Below, one piece after another: positions 14,656 to 24,869 of a stretch of DNA of 64,000 nucleotides; position 1 is the first letter of the stretch, and the number at the start of each line of letters is the position of its first letter. The DNA lies in the NCBI GenBank assembly GCA_002256345.1, contig NKIY01000004.1:327876-391875 (forward strand), written 5' to 3'. The translations under genes were made by a program, and so were the position numbers. The DNA is from Bradyrhizobiaceae bacterium PARB1 (lineage in GTDB: Bacteria > Pseudomonadota > Alphaproteobacteria > Rhizobiales > Xanthobacteraceae). The notes beneath the pieces are model-generated. The model saw only the letters and a list, made by a program, of their open reading frames with translations. It did no database searches and was not told the DNA's origin.

Positions 14656-15539
14656 TCCGCGTAGCCCTCGAAAACGATGCAGGTTTCCCTGACGGCCTCG
14701 CTCACGACACGGTTGATCCTGTCCACCGTCAGCCGTTTCCCTGCGTCGCGCAGCTTCCGGAATTCCGCGCCGACGATCTCCTTCACGTAGTCCCTGGCAT
14801 CCTTGAGACGCGCGAGCGCCACGGTCGCGGTCGGCGATTTTTCGCTGATCGCGACGCCGACATCCAGTTCGAACCGTCGGAAGACGTTCATTGCGGCATA
14901 TCGCTCTATGACGAAGTCTCTCTGTTCGGAATCGAGATTTAAGAGGTCCGCTTCGGGGTAGTGCGTGAGCAGCTCGGACAACGCGTCGCGGATGGCCGCG
15001 CGCGCCGCCTCCGCGTCCTGTGTGCCATCGGTGGGACGTACCGCCTCGACGACCGCATCCATGACCTCCCGCGCGGAGCGGCCAGCAAGAAGCGCCGGAT
15101 CGAGCGGACTTCCAGCCGTGGCAGGCTGGCCGGCGGCGATGTTCGACAGCGCACTACCGAGCGACTGCGCCGTCGCCGCGGTCCCCCCAAGCCTGGCCGA
15201 GGCGGTCGCCGAGCCCGAGTAACCGCTGCGGACGTAGTGTCCGAGCGCCTTCTTCAGATCGTCCCTGTTGCCGCTGCGGGCGTAGTCTCCGAGGCTGCGC
15301 CGCGTGCCCCGGAAACGTGCTGCGGGCGCCACGGGCGGCGCCGCCGTAAGCGGCACAGCCGGAAGCGTTGGGATCGGCGGCGACGGTTGCTGCTCACCGG
15401 GCGGCGGCGGCAGCGACGGGTCGGGAGCACCCGGCTCGGGCACTTGCGGCTCGGGTGGCGGCGCTGGCGGCGTCCAGGGCGGAACCATCGGCACGCCCGG
15501 CCCCGGCCCTCCGCTAGATTGCGACGTTCCCATTTTCAA
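14652..15539 (-). CDS. qatB: QatB, proline-rich Qat component
   Basis: This is a 295-residue protein. The first 90 residues are rich in proline and glycine (PPWTPPAPPPEPQVPEPG and similar), then a helical domain begins at RGTRRSLGDYARSGNRDDL. The order KAP ATPase, this protein, QueC-like, TatD identifies it as QatB. The flexible N-terminus is typical and could be a modified or docking segment. The ATG at 15539 or at 15533 may be used; both overlap the end of qatA. A 4-base overlap joins it to qatC. Confidence 0.85.
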   Translation of the reverse strand: MKMGTSQSSGGPGPGVPMVPPWTPPAPPPEPQVPEPGAPDPSLPPPPGEQQPSPPIPTLPAVPLTAAPPVAPAARFRGTRRSLGDYARSGNRDDLKKALGHYVRSGYSGSATASARLGGTAATAQSLGSALSNIAAGQPATAGSPLDPALLAGRSAREVMDAVVEAVRPTDGTQDAEAARAAIRDALSELLTHYPEADLLNLDSEQRDFVIERYAAMNVFRRFELDVGVAISEKSPTATVALARLKDARDYVKEIVGAEFRKLRDAGKRLTVDRINRVVSEAVRETCIVFEGYAE

Positions 15540-17382
15540 ACGTTCTCTTGATTGCGGTCTTGACCGGCCTCGACACGTCCAGACCGTCCCACTTCTCCAA
15601 CACGCCTCGAGCCCAAGGCTGATCGGCGATCTTCGGTACGATGTTGGGCCTGACCTGCGCGACCGGCCGCTCGGCGAGAAAGGCCGCGAGACGACTGCCC
15701 TGAGGCGGATCCACTTCCGACAAGGCCAGGCAGGCCTCCAGTATCGGCGGCACGCCCCATTCCTGCTCCTGCCGTGCCTTCTCCAGCAGACGATCCATGA
15801 TCACGGCCGTCTCGAGCCGCTGCACCGTCTGCAGCCGCGGTTTGAGGCGCGCCGCCATCTCCGGATTCTGCAGCAGAGCGGTCAACAGTTCCGCGGCCTC
15901 TGACGACAGGCGATCCTCGGAAGTGACCAGCGCGACATGCTCGCGGCTGACGTATAACGCGCCTCTGAGGTCGACGTCCGCCAGGGCCGGCGGCAACGTC
16001 AGCCACTCCCGCACGAACGGAGCGTTCCACGGGGACGGGAGATCGAGCTCCTTGCCCGCATTTGCGGCTTCCTCCCACTCGCCGAGGAACGCGGGTTTCC
16101 CGGACTCGCTGGCACCGACCGCGGAGATCAACGAAGCATAGGCCTTCGTGTCCCCTAGACGTTCGAACAACATGAGCTTGGCAAGCACAGCTTCGTCGAC
16201 ACCGACGCCTTGGGCGGTCGAGATCGACATCCGTATGGACAGCGCATTCAGGAATCTTTTGATTAAACGGGGATTGCCGGCGATGCCGGACGCGGTCGCC
16301 ATCAACGGGGCGAGGCGGTCCGCGGTATCGAACTTGCCGATCAGTTCGTCCGGCATCGGATCATGAAGTGTCTGGACGAACGCCCGGTCGACGCGCTTGC
16401 CTTCCCACGTCCGGCGAAGCTGATTGCAGATGCCGACGCGGATCTTCTCCTGGACTTCACCGTCCAGGACGCTGTTCTCCACGAACAGCAACATCATGTA
16501 GGCGCGCACTTCCTGCGTTCCGAGCGGCGGGACCCGAATCGGCACCTGGATCAGCTTGTCGAAATAGTTGGTGACCAACAGATCGTCTTGGATGCCGACG
16601 AAATGCTTGCGGACCGCGTGCTTGATCATGTCGTTGTCGGCGGCGATGACGAAAGCGGTGTTCTTCAGGAACAGGAAGAGACGGATGGCCTCGAGGGTCG
16701 AGATCGTGGTCTCCGGAAGACAGCGGTCGAGATCGTCGATCAGGACCACCAGCGTGATCCCCAACTCCTCGAGGATGTCCTCGAACGAATCCCGGAGTGC
16801 CTGGATCTGTTTCGGCGGCGACTCGTCGGGCTTCGGATCCAGGAGTCCGCCTGCAGCGTCCGCGACCTTGCCCGCCGCGGCTTCGGCATCCTTGGCTAGA
16901 TTGCCGCCGAGGCCTTCGTCGAAGGCCCGACGGCCGAGGCCGATCACGTCGCCGACCAGGCCCGTCGGCGGCAGGCCGAGCGCGAGCGAGATCGCAGGCA
17001 CGGCGACGAGTTTGGCGGCCCGCAGCCAGTTGACGCGCTTCAGCAACGCCTTCGTCTTGTCGACGGCGGTCGCGCGCGCGGCCGCTTCCGCCTCCAGCTT
17101 CGAAGCGATGACGTCCATCAGCGCCGCCCGCGCATCGTCGTAGCCCTGATACAGCCAAGCATTGAATTCGACGAAGACGAACTGCCGCTCGCCGGCAGGG
17201 AGGGGGCGCGCGGCGACGGACGCCCGGATGAGCTTGATCATCGACGACTTGCCGATACCCCACGAACCGGACACCCCGATCGAGACCGGGCGCCCTCGCG
17301 CCTGCACGACGATCTCGGCCACGGTGTCCGCGACGCCCGAAAAATTCAGGAAGTCGCGCTCCGTCTCGTTGTCATGCCACAT
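15514..17382 (-). CDS. qatA: QatA, KAP-family P-loop NTPase
   Basis: This is a 622-residue KAP NTPase. Walker A GSWGIGKSS is at 39-47, FNAWLYQG at 73-80 is the KAP hallmark, and Walker B LVVLIDDLDRC is at 211-221. An insertion with a hydrophobic stretch (about 122-150) separates the two, as in many KAP proteins. It is the first gene of qatABCD and probably acts as sensor or switch. I placed the start at MWHDNETERDF (17382); an in-frame ATG 16 residues upstream is possible. No strong ribosome-binding site separates the two. Confidence 0.9.
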   Translation of the reverse strand: MWHDNETERDFLNFSGVADTVAEIVVQARGRPVSIGVSGSWGIGKSSMIKLIRASVAARPLPAGERQFVFVEFNAWLYQGYDDARAALMDVIASKLEAEAAARATAVDKTKALLKRVNWLRAAKLVAVPAISLALGLPPTGLVGDVIGLGRRAFDEGLGGNLAKDAEAAAGKVADAAGGLLDPKPDESPPKQIQALRDSFEDILEELGITLVVLIDDLDRCLPETTISTLEAIRLFLFLKNTAFVIAADNDMIKHAVRKHFVGIQDDLLVTNYFDKLIQVPIRVPPLGTQEVRAYMMLLFVENSVLDGEVQEKIRVGICNQLRRTWEGKRVDRAFVQTLHDPMPDELIGKFDTADRLAPLMATASGIAGNPRLIKRFLNALSIRMSISTAQGVGVDEAVLAKLMLFERLGDTKAYASLISAVGASESGKPAFLGEWEEAANAGKELDLPSPWNAPFVREWLTLPPALADVDLRGALYVSREHVALVTSEDRLSSEAAELLTALLQNPEMAARLKPRLQTVQRLETAVIMDRLLEKARQEQEWGVPPILEACLALSEVDPPQGSRLAAFLAERPVAQVRPNIVPKIADQPWARGVLEKWDGLDVSRPVKTAIKRTFENGNVAI

Positions 17383-17777
17383 GAAAAGCTCGCCCCCGCC
17401 GATCCCCCACACAACCGATAGCTGACGGCCTCCCATCTTTGCAATGGCCGAGCGAAGTCGAATTCTGCTTGGGAGGATCGGTACGGGGCCGGCGCCTTGT
17501 TCGGCCGGCAGCGGAGAAACGGGCCGATGATGCCGTACGCGTCGCATAACAACGTCGGACCGCCCGATGCTTCGTACTGTGGACCTCGCGGTGGCGATGC
17601 CTATCCGGATCCAAACAGCAGAAGATGTGAATGCCTCGCTCCCGGCCGACGCTCATGGGCTGGTCGTACAATCGGAAACCGACGCGACATTTTCGGTGTG
17701 CGACGAAACAGTACCGCGCCATCGCCGTACCAGTCCCGTGCATAGCGGAAGCCGACTACGGCGCGATATGGCTGGCG
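17383..17777. other. Non-coding leader of the Qat operon
   Basis: About 395 bases separate qatA from the HEPN gene. Several open frames cross the stretch but have no recognisable protein features. It should contain the qat promoter on the minus strand. I could not place convincing -35 and -10 boxes. Confidence 0.4.
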
Positions 17778-18308
17778 TCAGATGCGAGGCCGAGACGACG
17801 CGGAATTTTCGTCGTCCTCGCCAGGCTCCGGATCCACCGCAGCCTTGAACGCAGCGATCGCGTCCCGGAGCCTGATCAGGACCCGTCGCGCGGCCTCGAC
17901 CGAAGGCCCCGCCTTCGACGCGTCGAAGTCGTCGTAGATGACTTTCCGAGCCCTATGGCGCATCCTCAACAGTTCGAGCACGTCCTTCTTGAGATCTGCG
18001 TCGATGATCGCAGGCCTCGCGTTAACGCCGGTCATCTGCCTTGAGACCCGCTCGACGAGATCCCTGTGCGAGTGCTGCCCCTCGACCGGGCTCTTTTCCT
18101 TCAAAATGGAGAGGATCTTCTCCAATGCGGCTTCCAGCAGCGAATACCCGGTCTCCATCCCATGGAGAAACGCATTGGACCGTTCCCATACCGCGTCGAG
18201 GTCCGGAGAATCGAAGCCTCCGCGGTCGAACGCGCGGACGGCGTTTCCGATCTGCAGAATGGCATGGTCGATATCGGCATCGACATCCGTCCAACGCGGG
18301 TCGCTCAT
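17778..18308 (-). CDS. HEPN-domain protein of a HEPN/MNT pair
   Basis: This is a 176-residue helical protein encoded directly after a minimal nucleotidyltransferase, the standard HepT-MntA toxin-antitoxin arrangement. HEPN toxins are RNases with an R-x4-6-H motif. Here the matching region is LLRMRHRARKVIYDDFD (113-129), and lysine 122 stands where relatives have the histidine of R-x4-H. If the alignment holds, RNase activity may be lost or changed. Y125 may be the residue modified by the partner. The ATG overlaps the MNT stop by 4 bases. Confidence 0.75.
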   Translation of the reverse strand: MSDPRWTDVDADIDHAILQIGNAVRAFDRGGFDSPDLDAVWERSNAFLHGMETGYSLLEAALEKILSILKEKSPVEGQHSHRDLVERVSRQMTGVNARPAIIDADLKKDVLELLRMRHRARKVIYDDFDASKAGPSVEAARRVLIRLRDAIAAFKAAVDPEPGEDDENSASSRPRI

Positions 18309-18637
18309 GACAGCGTTACCGCTTCATTCGCGATCCGGGCGAGGAACCGCTCGCTTGCCAACGATCTCAAGTAATAATCGACAGGCAGGTCGTGAATTCG
18401 CGACAAGTCTTCAACGAAGTCGACGGCTTCGCCTTCGCGATCCGATGGAAAATCGACGACGACATCCAGATCGCTCTCGGACGACATGGCATCCACCGCC
18501 GCCGATCCGAACACAAGGAACCGGCCGCCGCGCGAAATCGCAAATGCCTTCAGTTTCGCGATGATCGCGTCCGCAGCCGATCGTCGCCGCGCTGCTTCGC
18601 GCGCGTCCCTCTCTGCTATGGTGACGACCTTATCCAT
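18305..18637 (-). CDS. Minimal nucleotidyltransferase (MNT antitoxin)
   Basis: This 110-residue minimal nucleotidyltransferase has the motif GS-x10-D-x-D as G44-S45 with D56 and D58 (FGSAAVDAMSSESDLDVVVDF region). In HEPN/MNT pairs this enzyme adds AMP groups to the HEPN toxin and silences it. It is translated first and overlaps the HEPN gene, so antitoxin is made before toxin. The stretch upstream to 18819 is non-coding. Confidence 0.85.
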   Translation of the reverse strand: MDKVVTIAERDAREAARRRSAADAIIAKLKAFAISRGGRFLVFGSAAVDAMSSESDLDVVVDFPSDREGEAVDFVEDLSRIHDLPVDYYLRSLASERFLARIANEAVTLS

Positions 18638-18819
18638 GCGTTCTCCGCCCCCAATATCGGGCCTTTGACTGCATAAAACAATGACGGCGTGATCAGGCGG
18701 GTATCACTCGGCCCGACGGTCGGCGGCGGGCCACTCAGGACGCGAGGCTTGGCGGATCGGATTCGTCGGATAAGTCGTCCGACGATCGCCTCGGCCGTTC
18801 TCAACCCGCGAGTGGGCGG

Positions 18820-20412
18820 TCACGCCGGCTCCTTCCTTTTCCCGGCACGGCTCCTGTTCGCATCGCCTCGCCGGTCGCGGAGTTTTCCGGCCGCGACATC
18901 GTATCTCGGATGCTTCAGGATCTCCGGCTGCATGACGTCCGGCGGCACTTCGCCATACTCCTCGCCCTCGGTGCGGGGCGCGTGCCCCTGGATGGCGTCG
19001 AGGATCAGCCAGTCCATCCTCGCCTTGCGGCCCGCGGTCTTGAAGCGATGGCGCCAACCATGGTTCGGCGCGACCCGTGGGTCCTTGATACCGATTTCGC
19101 GAACCCACTCGGCCAATTTGTTGCCGACCGACGTGTAGGTCGGGTTCTTCCGGTCCGGGTTGCGCTGCCGCGCGACGGAATAGAACAGCGGCGCCTTGCC
19201 CTTCTTCATCCGAGCGAAGTCGAGAAATCCTTGCTCGACCAGATGAGGATGAATCGGGACGACGCGCTCGCGCAGCGTCTTCACGGTTCCCGCCTCGGGC
19301 GTTATGCGGATGCAATCGATGCCGTCCACGTTCAGGACGTCGCTGGCCCGAAGCTGCGTGATCTCGTTGACGCGGGCTCCGGTATAGGCGCAGATCCATG
19401 GCACCCACCGGCGCGCCGCGGCATTCTCCCGCGCCATCAGCTTGCTCATAGGAGCCAATGCGGCGGACAAGATGATCGCGGCTTCCTTGTCCGTGAAACC
19501 GCGCATCTTGGTCTCATGCTTTTCGCTGACGTCGACGACGACTTCCGCGCTCGGGTCGCTTCGCAGCTTCTTCATCCGCTTGCACCAGCCAAAGAAAGCC
19601 TTCGCGGCGGCGATGTAACCGTCCTTGACGGTGATGGGCGACAGCTTCGTCGCCAGCAGCGCGTCTCGCCAGTCCAGCAGATGCTGCTCGGTGACGAGGT
19701 TCATGTCCGTCGACCCGACCCGAAGCATCAACGCCGAGAAATACGGACGCCATTTCTTCTTGGTCGACGCTGAAATCTTCTTCGCCTCGCAGAATTCGGT
19801 CCACAGGCCCTCGAAGGGCTTCTTCGGCTCGGTCAACTGGAGCGCCGGATATTTCGCCTGCTCCGGATCGGGGGTGTAATCGCCCTCCGCGTGGCGAAGC
19901 AGCACCCTGCTCGCATGCTCCTTCGCCTTGACGTACGCCTTGATAAAGGTTTCGAACCTGTCACCTACCAGTTTCAGGCGCCGACGGGCCAGGAAGTCGC
20001 GCGCCTCGTCGCCGAACGCGAAACGCAGATGAACCCCTGCCGGCTGGATGCTGATCAGCCGCGTCTTCTTCTTCTCCAGCGCGCGCAGCGATTCTTCCCA
20101 AAGGATGGGACGGCCAGGCTCGTCGCGATGGCTTGCCACCATCTCGGCGTAGAATTCGCCGGCGAGCGCGTTGATCTGCATGTGGGAGAGATCCGAGGGC
20201 GGCTCGCCTTCGAGATTGGCGCGCCAGGTGCGCTCCAGCTTCAGATTTTCTTCCTGGCAGCGCAGCACCGCCTCGTCCCAGTCTGCGGTTCCGAGCGAGA
20301 ATTTGATCTCCGACGGCATGCCAAACTTGCGGTATTTCGCCGGCACACGCCGACGAAACCAGTAGTTCTTCGTGTGGTCTTTTTTGATGGGTTGAAGCAT
20401 GTTGAGGCTCAC
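18820..20412 (-). CDS. Tyrosine recombinase of the island (integrase 2)
   Basis: This site-specific recombinase has about 530 residues. An N-terminal DUF6538-like start (LQPIKKDHTKNYWFRRRVPAKYR) is followed by a helical core-binding region near the middle and a catalytic domain with ICAYTGARVNEITQL (R), NHGWRHRFKT (H, R) and GHAPRTEGEEYG (H and the nucleophile Y). The GTG at 20412 has an AGGAG site 10 bases upstream and is the best start; ATG at 20400 is the alternative. It starts 90 bases from the tRNA-Ser 3' end, so it is the likely enzyme that inserted the island there. No excisionase is seen beside it. Confidence 0.9.
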   Translation of the reverse strand: MSLNMLQPIKKDHTKNYWFRRRVPAKYRKFGMPSEIKFSLGTADWDEAVLRCQEENLKLERTWRANLEGEPPSDLSHMQINALAGEFYAEMVASHRDEPGRPILWEESLRALEKKKTRLISIQPAGVHLRFAFGDEARDFLARRRLKLVGDRFETFIKAYVKAKEHASRVLLRHAEGDYTPDPEQAKYPALQLTEPKKPFEGLWTEFCEAKKISASTKKKWRPYFSALMLRVGSTDMNLVTEQHLLDWRDALLATKLSPITVKDGYIAAAKAFFGWCKRMKKLRSDPSAEVVVDVSEKHETKMRGFTDKEAAIILSAALAPMSKLMARENAAARRWVPWICAYTGARVNEITQLRASDVLNVDGIDCIRITPEAGTVKTLRERVVPIHPHLVEQGFLDFARMKKGKAPLFYSVARQRNPDRKNPTYTSVGNKLAEWVREIGIKDPRVAPNHGWRHRFKTAGRKARMDWLILDAIQGHAPRTEGEEYGEVPPDVMQPEILKHPRYDVAAGKLRDRRGDANRSRAGKRKEPA

Positions 20413-20499
20413 GGTGTGTCCACTCCTGTGTACCACCGGCCTTTTTAGAAATGCCTTATTCTATAGATAAAATTGGATTTTCAGGGGCCTGAACGGCCG

Positions 20500-20591
<92 letters not shown>

Positions 20592-20904
20592 TTGGTGCCG
20601 AAATCCGGAGGTCGCCCGCCGGGTGGTTGGCGGTGTTCTAGGCGAGGACGGCGGGACAGACAAGCGCCGGGTGAGGAAATTCCGTCGCCAGCCCACCGGG
20701 ATGCCACGAAATCAGCCGCGCTTGCCGCGGAGTGCTCCACCCCACGCCGTTCATCCCCGGAATCCGGGCGCCAAATGCCTGACTGTGACGCCTGCCGCAG
20801 CCAGAAGAACCGCGGGGCGATTCGCTCAACCGCGCCCGGGAGCACAAGCCCTTGTCGAAGCCAGAGGGTCGGAAGGGCGCTCACGCCGTCCCGACGCCCC
20901 CGGT
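20592..20904. other. Intergenic stretch, no gene seen
   Basis: These 313 bases lie between the tRNA-Ser 5' end and the ROK kinase stop. They should hold the tRNA promoter. Open frames here show no protein features. Confidence 0.5.
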
Positions 20905-22014
20905 TCATTCCTTCGCCTTGGCTTTCGAGTCTTTGTCGTCCTTGTCCTTCTTCGCCTCCCGCTTGCGGTTGGTGAAGCGGGCATTGCCGAGGCCGGTGCC
21001 GATGGTCAGCACGCCCCAGCGGTCGAACTCCTGCATGAACGGAACCTCGCTCAGCCCCTGCGCCACGCCGTCATTGTGCATCAGCACCGCGGTGTCGTGA
21101 TCGCCGATGCTCGGAATGCCTTCGACCAGCAGCGCCGGGAGGTTGAACTTGCTGCTCTCCCAATTGCCCGGCAGGTTCTGCGCGCCCTTCTCGATGGTGC
21201 CGTCCTCATTGATGACGCCCGGGCAGGAGATGCCGATGAAGGGCGCCAGCTTGAAGCCTTCCTTCTCGGCCGCCTTGATCAGATCCTGCAGCATTTTGAT
21301 CAGTCGCTTCACCGCGCCTTCGCGGGTCGGCTCGTCATCGGCGTGCTTCCATAAATCGGACTTCCACACCGACGCCTTGGAGAGGTCCTTCGATTTCTTC
21401 CAGCCCGTTTCAACAACGCCGCAGCGGATGTTGGAGCCGCCGATATCGACGGCGAGAATGCTGTCATAGCCCTCGAAGATCCAGGACGGCGCCAGGTGCA
21501 GGCAACCGATCAGGCCGGCTTCGTCCGGATGATACTGGATCGGGATGAGATCGACCTTCAGCCCTTCGGCCTTGAGGATGATATCGGTGCGGGCAATAGC
21601 GAGCTCGCCAACCCGGCTCTGGCGAAAGCCGCCGCCGACCACGATACATTCGGTGTCTTCCCACACCTTGTTCTTGAAGAAGCGCTGGATCACATAGGCG
21701 AATTCCCGCGCGAATTCCTCGATGGCGCCGTGCACCAGCGCTGCCGCCGCCACGTCCTCGCCGACCAGCATCTCGTCGAGTGCGGATTTGCTGATCTCCT
21801 TCACCGGCTTCTTGCCGAGCGGATCGTCACCGTTCTTCTTGAGCGGCTTGCGCAGGTCCTCGACGATCTTCTGGAATGCGCCCTTGCTGGCGCGATCGCC
21901 GAGAAACCCGTCGCCGTCCTTGATCTCGATATTGAATGTATCCACGTCCACCGAGGGCAAACGCTTGGCACCGTGATTGCCGATACCAACGGTCGTCAGA
22001 TTTTCTTCAGCCAT
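20905..22014 (-). CDS. ROK-family sugar kinase-like protein
   Basis: This 369-residue protein of the sugar kinase/HSP70/actin fold has ILAVDIGGSNIRCGVVE (phosphate loop), FIGISCPGVINEDGTI, IPSIGDHDTAVLMHNDG and LTIGTGLGNARF. These are the ROK or glucokinase-type blocks. The order is unusual, because about 190 residues precede the phosphate loop. The C-terminus is a lysine/aspartate-rich tail. The start at 22014 (MAEENLTTVG) is preferred over an upstream frame extension without protein character. The substrate is unknown; glucose or another hexose is likely. Confidence 0.75.
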   Translation of the reverse strand: MAEENLTTVGIGNHGAKRLPSVDVDTFNIEIKDGDGFLGDRASKGAFQKIVEDLRKPLKKNGDDPLGKKPVKEISKSALDEMLVGEDVAAAALVHGAIEEFAREFAYVIQRFFKNKVWEDTECIVVGGGFRQSRVGELAIARTDIILKAEGLKVDLIPIQYHPDEAGLIGCLHLAPSWIFEGYDSILAVDIGGSNIRCGVVETGWKKSKDLSKASVWKSDLWKHADDEPTREGAVKRLIKMLQDLIKAAEKEGFKLAPFIGISCPGVINEDGTIEKGAQNLPGNWESSKFNLPALLVEGIPSIGDHDTAVLMHNDGVAQGLSEVPFMQEFDRWGVLTIGTGLGNARFTNRKREAKKDKDDKDSKAKAKE

Positions 22015-22219
22015 GTTGCCCCTGAACGCTTGAACCCGGCGACAACGCGGATGGAACCAAATAGTTGCAATCCAGGCCCATGTGCCCGGGCCGGCTCGGC
22101 AATTGCGCCGCACCCGCGCAAACCCGAACGTCGCCTCCACGAACGACGTTCGCCGCGTTTCTCGACATTCGGTGCAGCTACGTCCTTTCGAGACTTCGCT
22201 TCTTCAAACGCCCAGGAAG

Positions 22220-22248
22220 AAGAGGGACGATCTTCAATCGTCCCTCTT
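22220..22248 (-). terminator. Hairpin after the chemotaxis receptor
   Basis: A perfect 12-bp stem (AAGAGGGACGAT and ATCGTCCCTCTT) with a 5-base loop lies 16 bases past the receptor stop. The downstream strand continues CTTCC, so the U run is weak. Confidence 0.55.
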
Positions 22249-22263
22249 CCGATCTCGATCACC

Positions 22264-23937
22264 TTACGCAGCTCGTACCGTCATCAGGAAACGGCCGACT
22301 TCCTGCTTCAACCGCGTGCTGTCTTGCGAGAGGGACTGTGCGGCTGAAAGGACCTGGCTGGCTGCCGTTCCGGTTTCCGATGCACCATGCTGAACTTCCG
22401 CGACACTGGATGACACCTGCATCGTTCCCTGGGCGGCCTGTTGGATGTTGCGAGAGATTTCCTGCGTCGCGGCACCCTGCTCTTCGATCGCCGACGCAAT
22501 GGTCGACGAGATTTCCGACATTCTGCTGATGGTGTCGCTGATGCCCCTGATCGCTCCAACCGACTGGCTTGTCGCGTTTTGGATGTTGGCAATCTGCTCA
22601 CTGATTTCGCCCGTCGCTTTCGCTGTCTGCTCTGCAAGAGCTTTCACTTCGGAAGCGACGACAGCAAATCCACGACCGGCGTCGCCTGCGCGAGCAGCTT
22701 CGATGGTCGCATTCAGAGCAAGCAAATTCGTTTGACCGGCGATATTGTTGATAAGCTCGACGACATCGCCAATGCGGGATGCTGCCTGTGCCAGTTCGCC
22801 CACGCTTTGATTTGTTGCTCGCGCCTGATCTACCGCTCGTTCCGAGATGATGGTGGACTCCTGGACTTGACGGCCAATTTCGTTGACCGACGACGAGAGT
22901 TCTTCCGTGGCGGATGCAACTGATTGCACGTTGGCCGACGCTTCTTCCGAAGCTACAGCAACTGAGGTCGTAAGCCGCTGCGAACGTTCTGCGGTCGAAG
23001 TGAGCGTTTCCGCCGATGCCTCGAGTTCGGTAGATGCCGACGACACCGTCTCGATGATTTCGCCGACGGCGGCCTCGAAGCCAGAAGCCAGCGCCTGCAT
23101 ATCGGCCTTGCGCTGAGCTGCTCTTTGCTCGTCGCCAGCCCGCTGCTCGGCTTCCATGGTCCTGATCCGCAAACCATTGTCCTTGAAGACCTGGAGAGCT
23201 TTTGCCATATCACCGATTTCGTCGCGGCGCTGGGTATACTCGATATCCTGTTCGAGTTTGCCTCCGGCAATTATCTCCATGGTCTGGCTCAGACGCTGCA
23301 ACGGTCTCGTCGCGCGAAACACGACGATCAAGGCTGCCACCGCGGCAAACACAAGTGCGACACCGCTGACAACCAGCATCATGAACCTGGCACTGAGATA
23401 GGTTTGCCGCGTACTCTCCGTAGCGGCCTCCGATCCCGTATTGTTATAGTTTATAGTATGGTCAAGCGCGGATAGAGATTCGTTGAAGGCGGCGACATTT
23501 GAGAAAATGGCCAACGCTTCCGCCGCCCTCCCTGCCTCGGACAATCTTAGAACTTCCGCCTGGTTCCTGGCATAGACGGACCACTTGTCCATGAAGTTCT
23601 GCCACCTGCTCCGTTCGTCCGGAGACGATATCAATGGTTCGTACCGGGTTTTCGCCGCGGACATTTCTCCATTCGACATCTTGATGAGCGCTTCAGTTTC
23701 GCTGCGCTGGCTTTGGTTAGTCGCCATCACCATGCGAGCTTCATTCACGCGTGATCGCGTGATTGCGTATTTGACTTCACCCAAAGCGCGGACCGAGGGC
23801 AGCCAGTTCTGGGCGACGTCTTCCGCTTTCATATTCATGTCGCTGGATTTCGAGATCGCTGTCCAGGACTGAAGCCCAACGAGAAGAACGAGCGATGATA
23901 CGATAGTTAGCAGAACTAATTTTAGCGTTATGCGCAT
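22264..23937 (-). CDS. Methyl-accepting chemotaxis receptor
   Basis: This is a 557-residue inner-membrane receptor. A first membrane helix lies at about 5-25, a periplasmic four-helix-bundle sensor at about 30-185, a second helix at about 188-212, a HAMP domain at about 213-265, and a long signalling coiled coil ends the protein. The tip [20 protein letters not shown] is diagnostic for CheA/CheW coupling. It relays an unknown small-molecule signal to the flagellar motor. No che genes are nearby, so it is a stand-alone receptor. Confidence 0.93.
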   Translation of the reverse strand: MRITLKLVLLTIVSSLVLLVGLQSWTAISKSSDMNMKAEDVAQNWLPSVRALGEVKYAITRSRVNEARMVMATNQSQRSETEALIKMSNGEMSAAKTRYEPLISSPDERSRWQNFMDKWSVYARNQAEVLRLSEAGRAAEALAIFSNVAAFNESLSALDHTINYNNTGSEAATESTRQTYLSARFMMLVVSGVALVFAAVAALIVVFRATRPLQRLSQTMEIIAGGKLEQDIEYTQRRDEIGDMAKALQVFKDNGLRIRTMEAEQRAGDEQRAAQRKADMQALASGFEAAVGEIIETVSSASTELEASAETLTSTAERSQRLTTSVAVASEEASANVQSVASATEELSSSVNEIGRQVQESTIISERAVDQARATNQSVGELAQAASRIGDVVELINNIAGQTNLLALNATIEAARAGDAGRGFAVVASEVKALAEQTAKATGEISEQIANIQNATSQSVGAIRGISDTISRMSEISSTIASAIEEQGAATQEISRNIQQAAQGTMQVSSSVAEVQHGASETGTAASQVLSAAQSLSQDSTRLKQEVGRFLMTVRAA

Positions 23938-24245
23938 TACAATCTCGCCAAGTGTGCCATTTTCTGTAGCATTGACGCCCGCTCTTCGTGCGGGCGCATC
24001 GCAGTTGCGACATCTGTGCGTACGATACTTGACGTTGATTTATAGTTAATTGTCCGCGCTGCGAACATCGCGTTGCGCTATCGAACACCGCACCGACAAC
24101 AACCAATCTGTTTTGCCTCAAACGTGAAGAGGCGCGACAGATAGTAGCGTCGCGTCCATAGCGAAACGAAAGTAGCTCTCGGCGCGCTATTGAACGCCGA
24201 AGGACGATGTAACGATTTTATGACAACGAGCTTGATGTCGCTGGC
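23938..24245. other. Intergenic stretch, no gene seen
   Basis: These 308 bases lie between the receptor start and the GAF gene stop and include AT-rich patches around 24030-24060 that could carry the receptor promoter. I see no RNA gene or repeat. Confidence 0.45.
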
Positions 24246-24869
24246 TCAGTATTTGGCTTTAGCCAGTGCGCTGATTTCGGCCCGCATGCGCCGCAATTGC
24301 AGATCGATGCGATGCCGCTCGATCGCCAGAGCCACGGTGAGGGTGATCCCGGCAATGGCTTCGAGATCGTGCGGACGGGGCGAGCGCGGCGCGTCGTAAT
24401 AGATCGCGAAGGTGCCACGTGTGACGTCGTCCATCCCCTTGATCGGCGTGGACCAGCAGGCGCGCAGATCGTTTGCCAGCGCCAGATCGCGATAGTCCTT
24501 CCATAACGGATCGGTGTCGATGTCGACGACATAGACCGGCGTACCACGATGCGCGGCGGTACCGCACGAGCCCACGCCCTCCTCAATGCGCGCACCGTCG
24601 ATCGCATTGCTGTAAGCTGCCGGCAGACTGGGCGCCGCCAGATGCCGGAGATACTCGCCATCCTCGCTGACTTCCAGAATGGAGGCCATCATGCCATGGC
24701 CCGCCGCAGCCTCGACGCTCCGCAGCAGCTCCTGCAACACATCCGACAGCGGACGACCCGCCGCGATCTGCATCAGCACATGACGTTCGCGCGCGATATG
24801 CGCGCGCAGCGACGGTCCGCTGCTGCGTCTCAGAAGTTCGATACCTGGCAGGTCGAGCTTCACGTCCAT
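24246..24869 (-). CDS. GAF-domain sensor protein
   Basis: This 207-residue protein is almost entirely one GAF domain (about residues 30-190), with HGMMASILEVSEDGEYLRHLAAPSLP and the conserved EGVGSCGTAAHRG turn. GAF domains bind small ligands such as cyclic nucleotides, haem or bilins. No output domain is attached, so it must act through a partner. A short basic tail follows. The ligand is unknown. Confidence 0.8.
   Translation of the reverse strand: MDVKLDLPGIELLRRSSGPSLRAHIARERHVLMQIAAGRPLSDVLQELLRSVEAAAGHGMMASILEVSEDGEYLRHLAAPSLPAAYSNAIDGARIEEGVGSCGTAAHRGTPVYVVDIDTDPLWKDYRDLALANDLRACWSTPIKGMDDVTRGTFAIYYDAPRSPRPHDLEAIAGITLTVALAIERHRIDLQLRRMRAEISALAKAKY

Noticed and set aside
17372-17743. 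123-residue minus-strand frame ahead of qatA
   Set aside because: It has no recognisable features and overlaps the qatA start out of frame; it is treated as leader.
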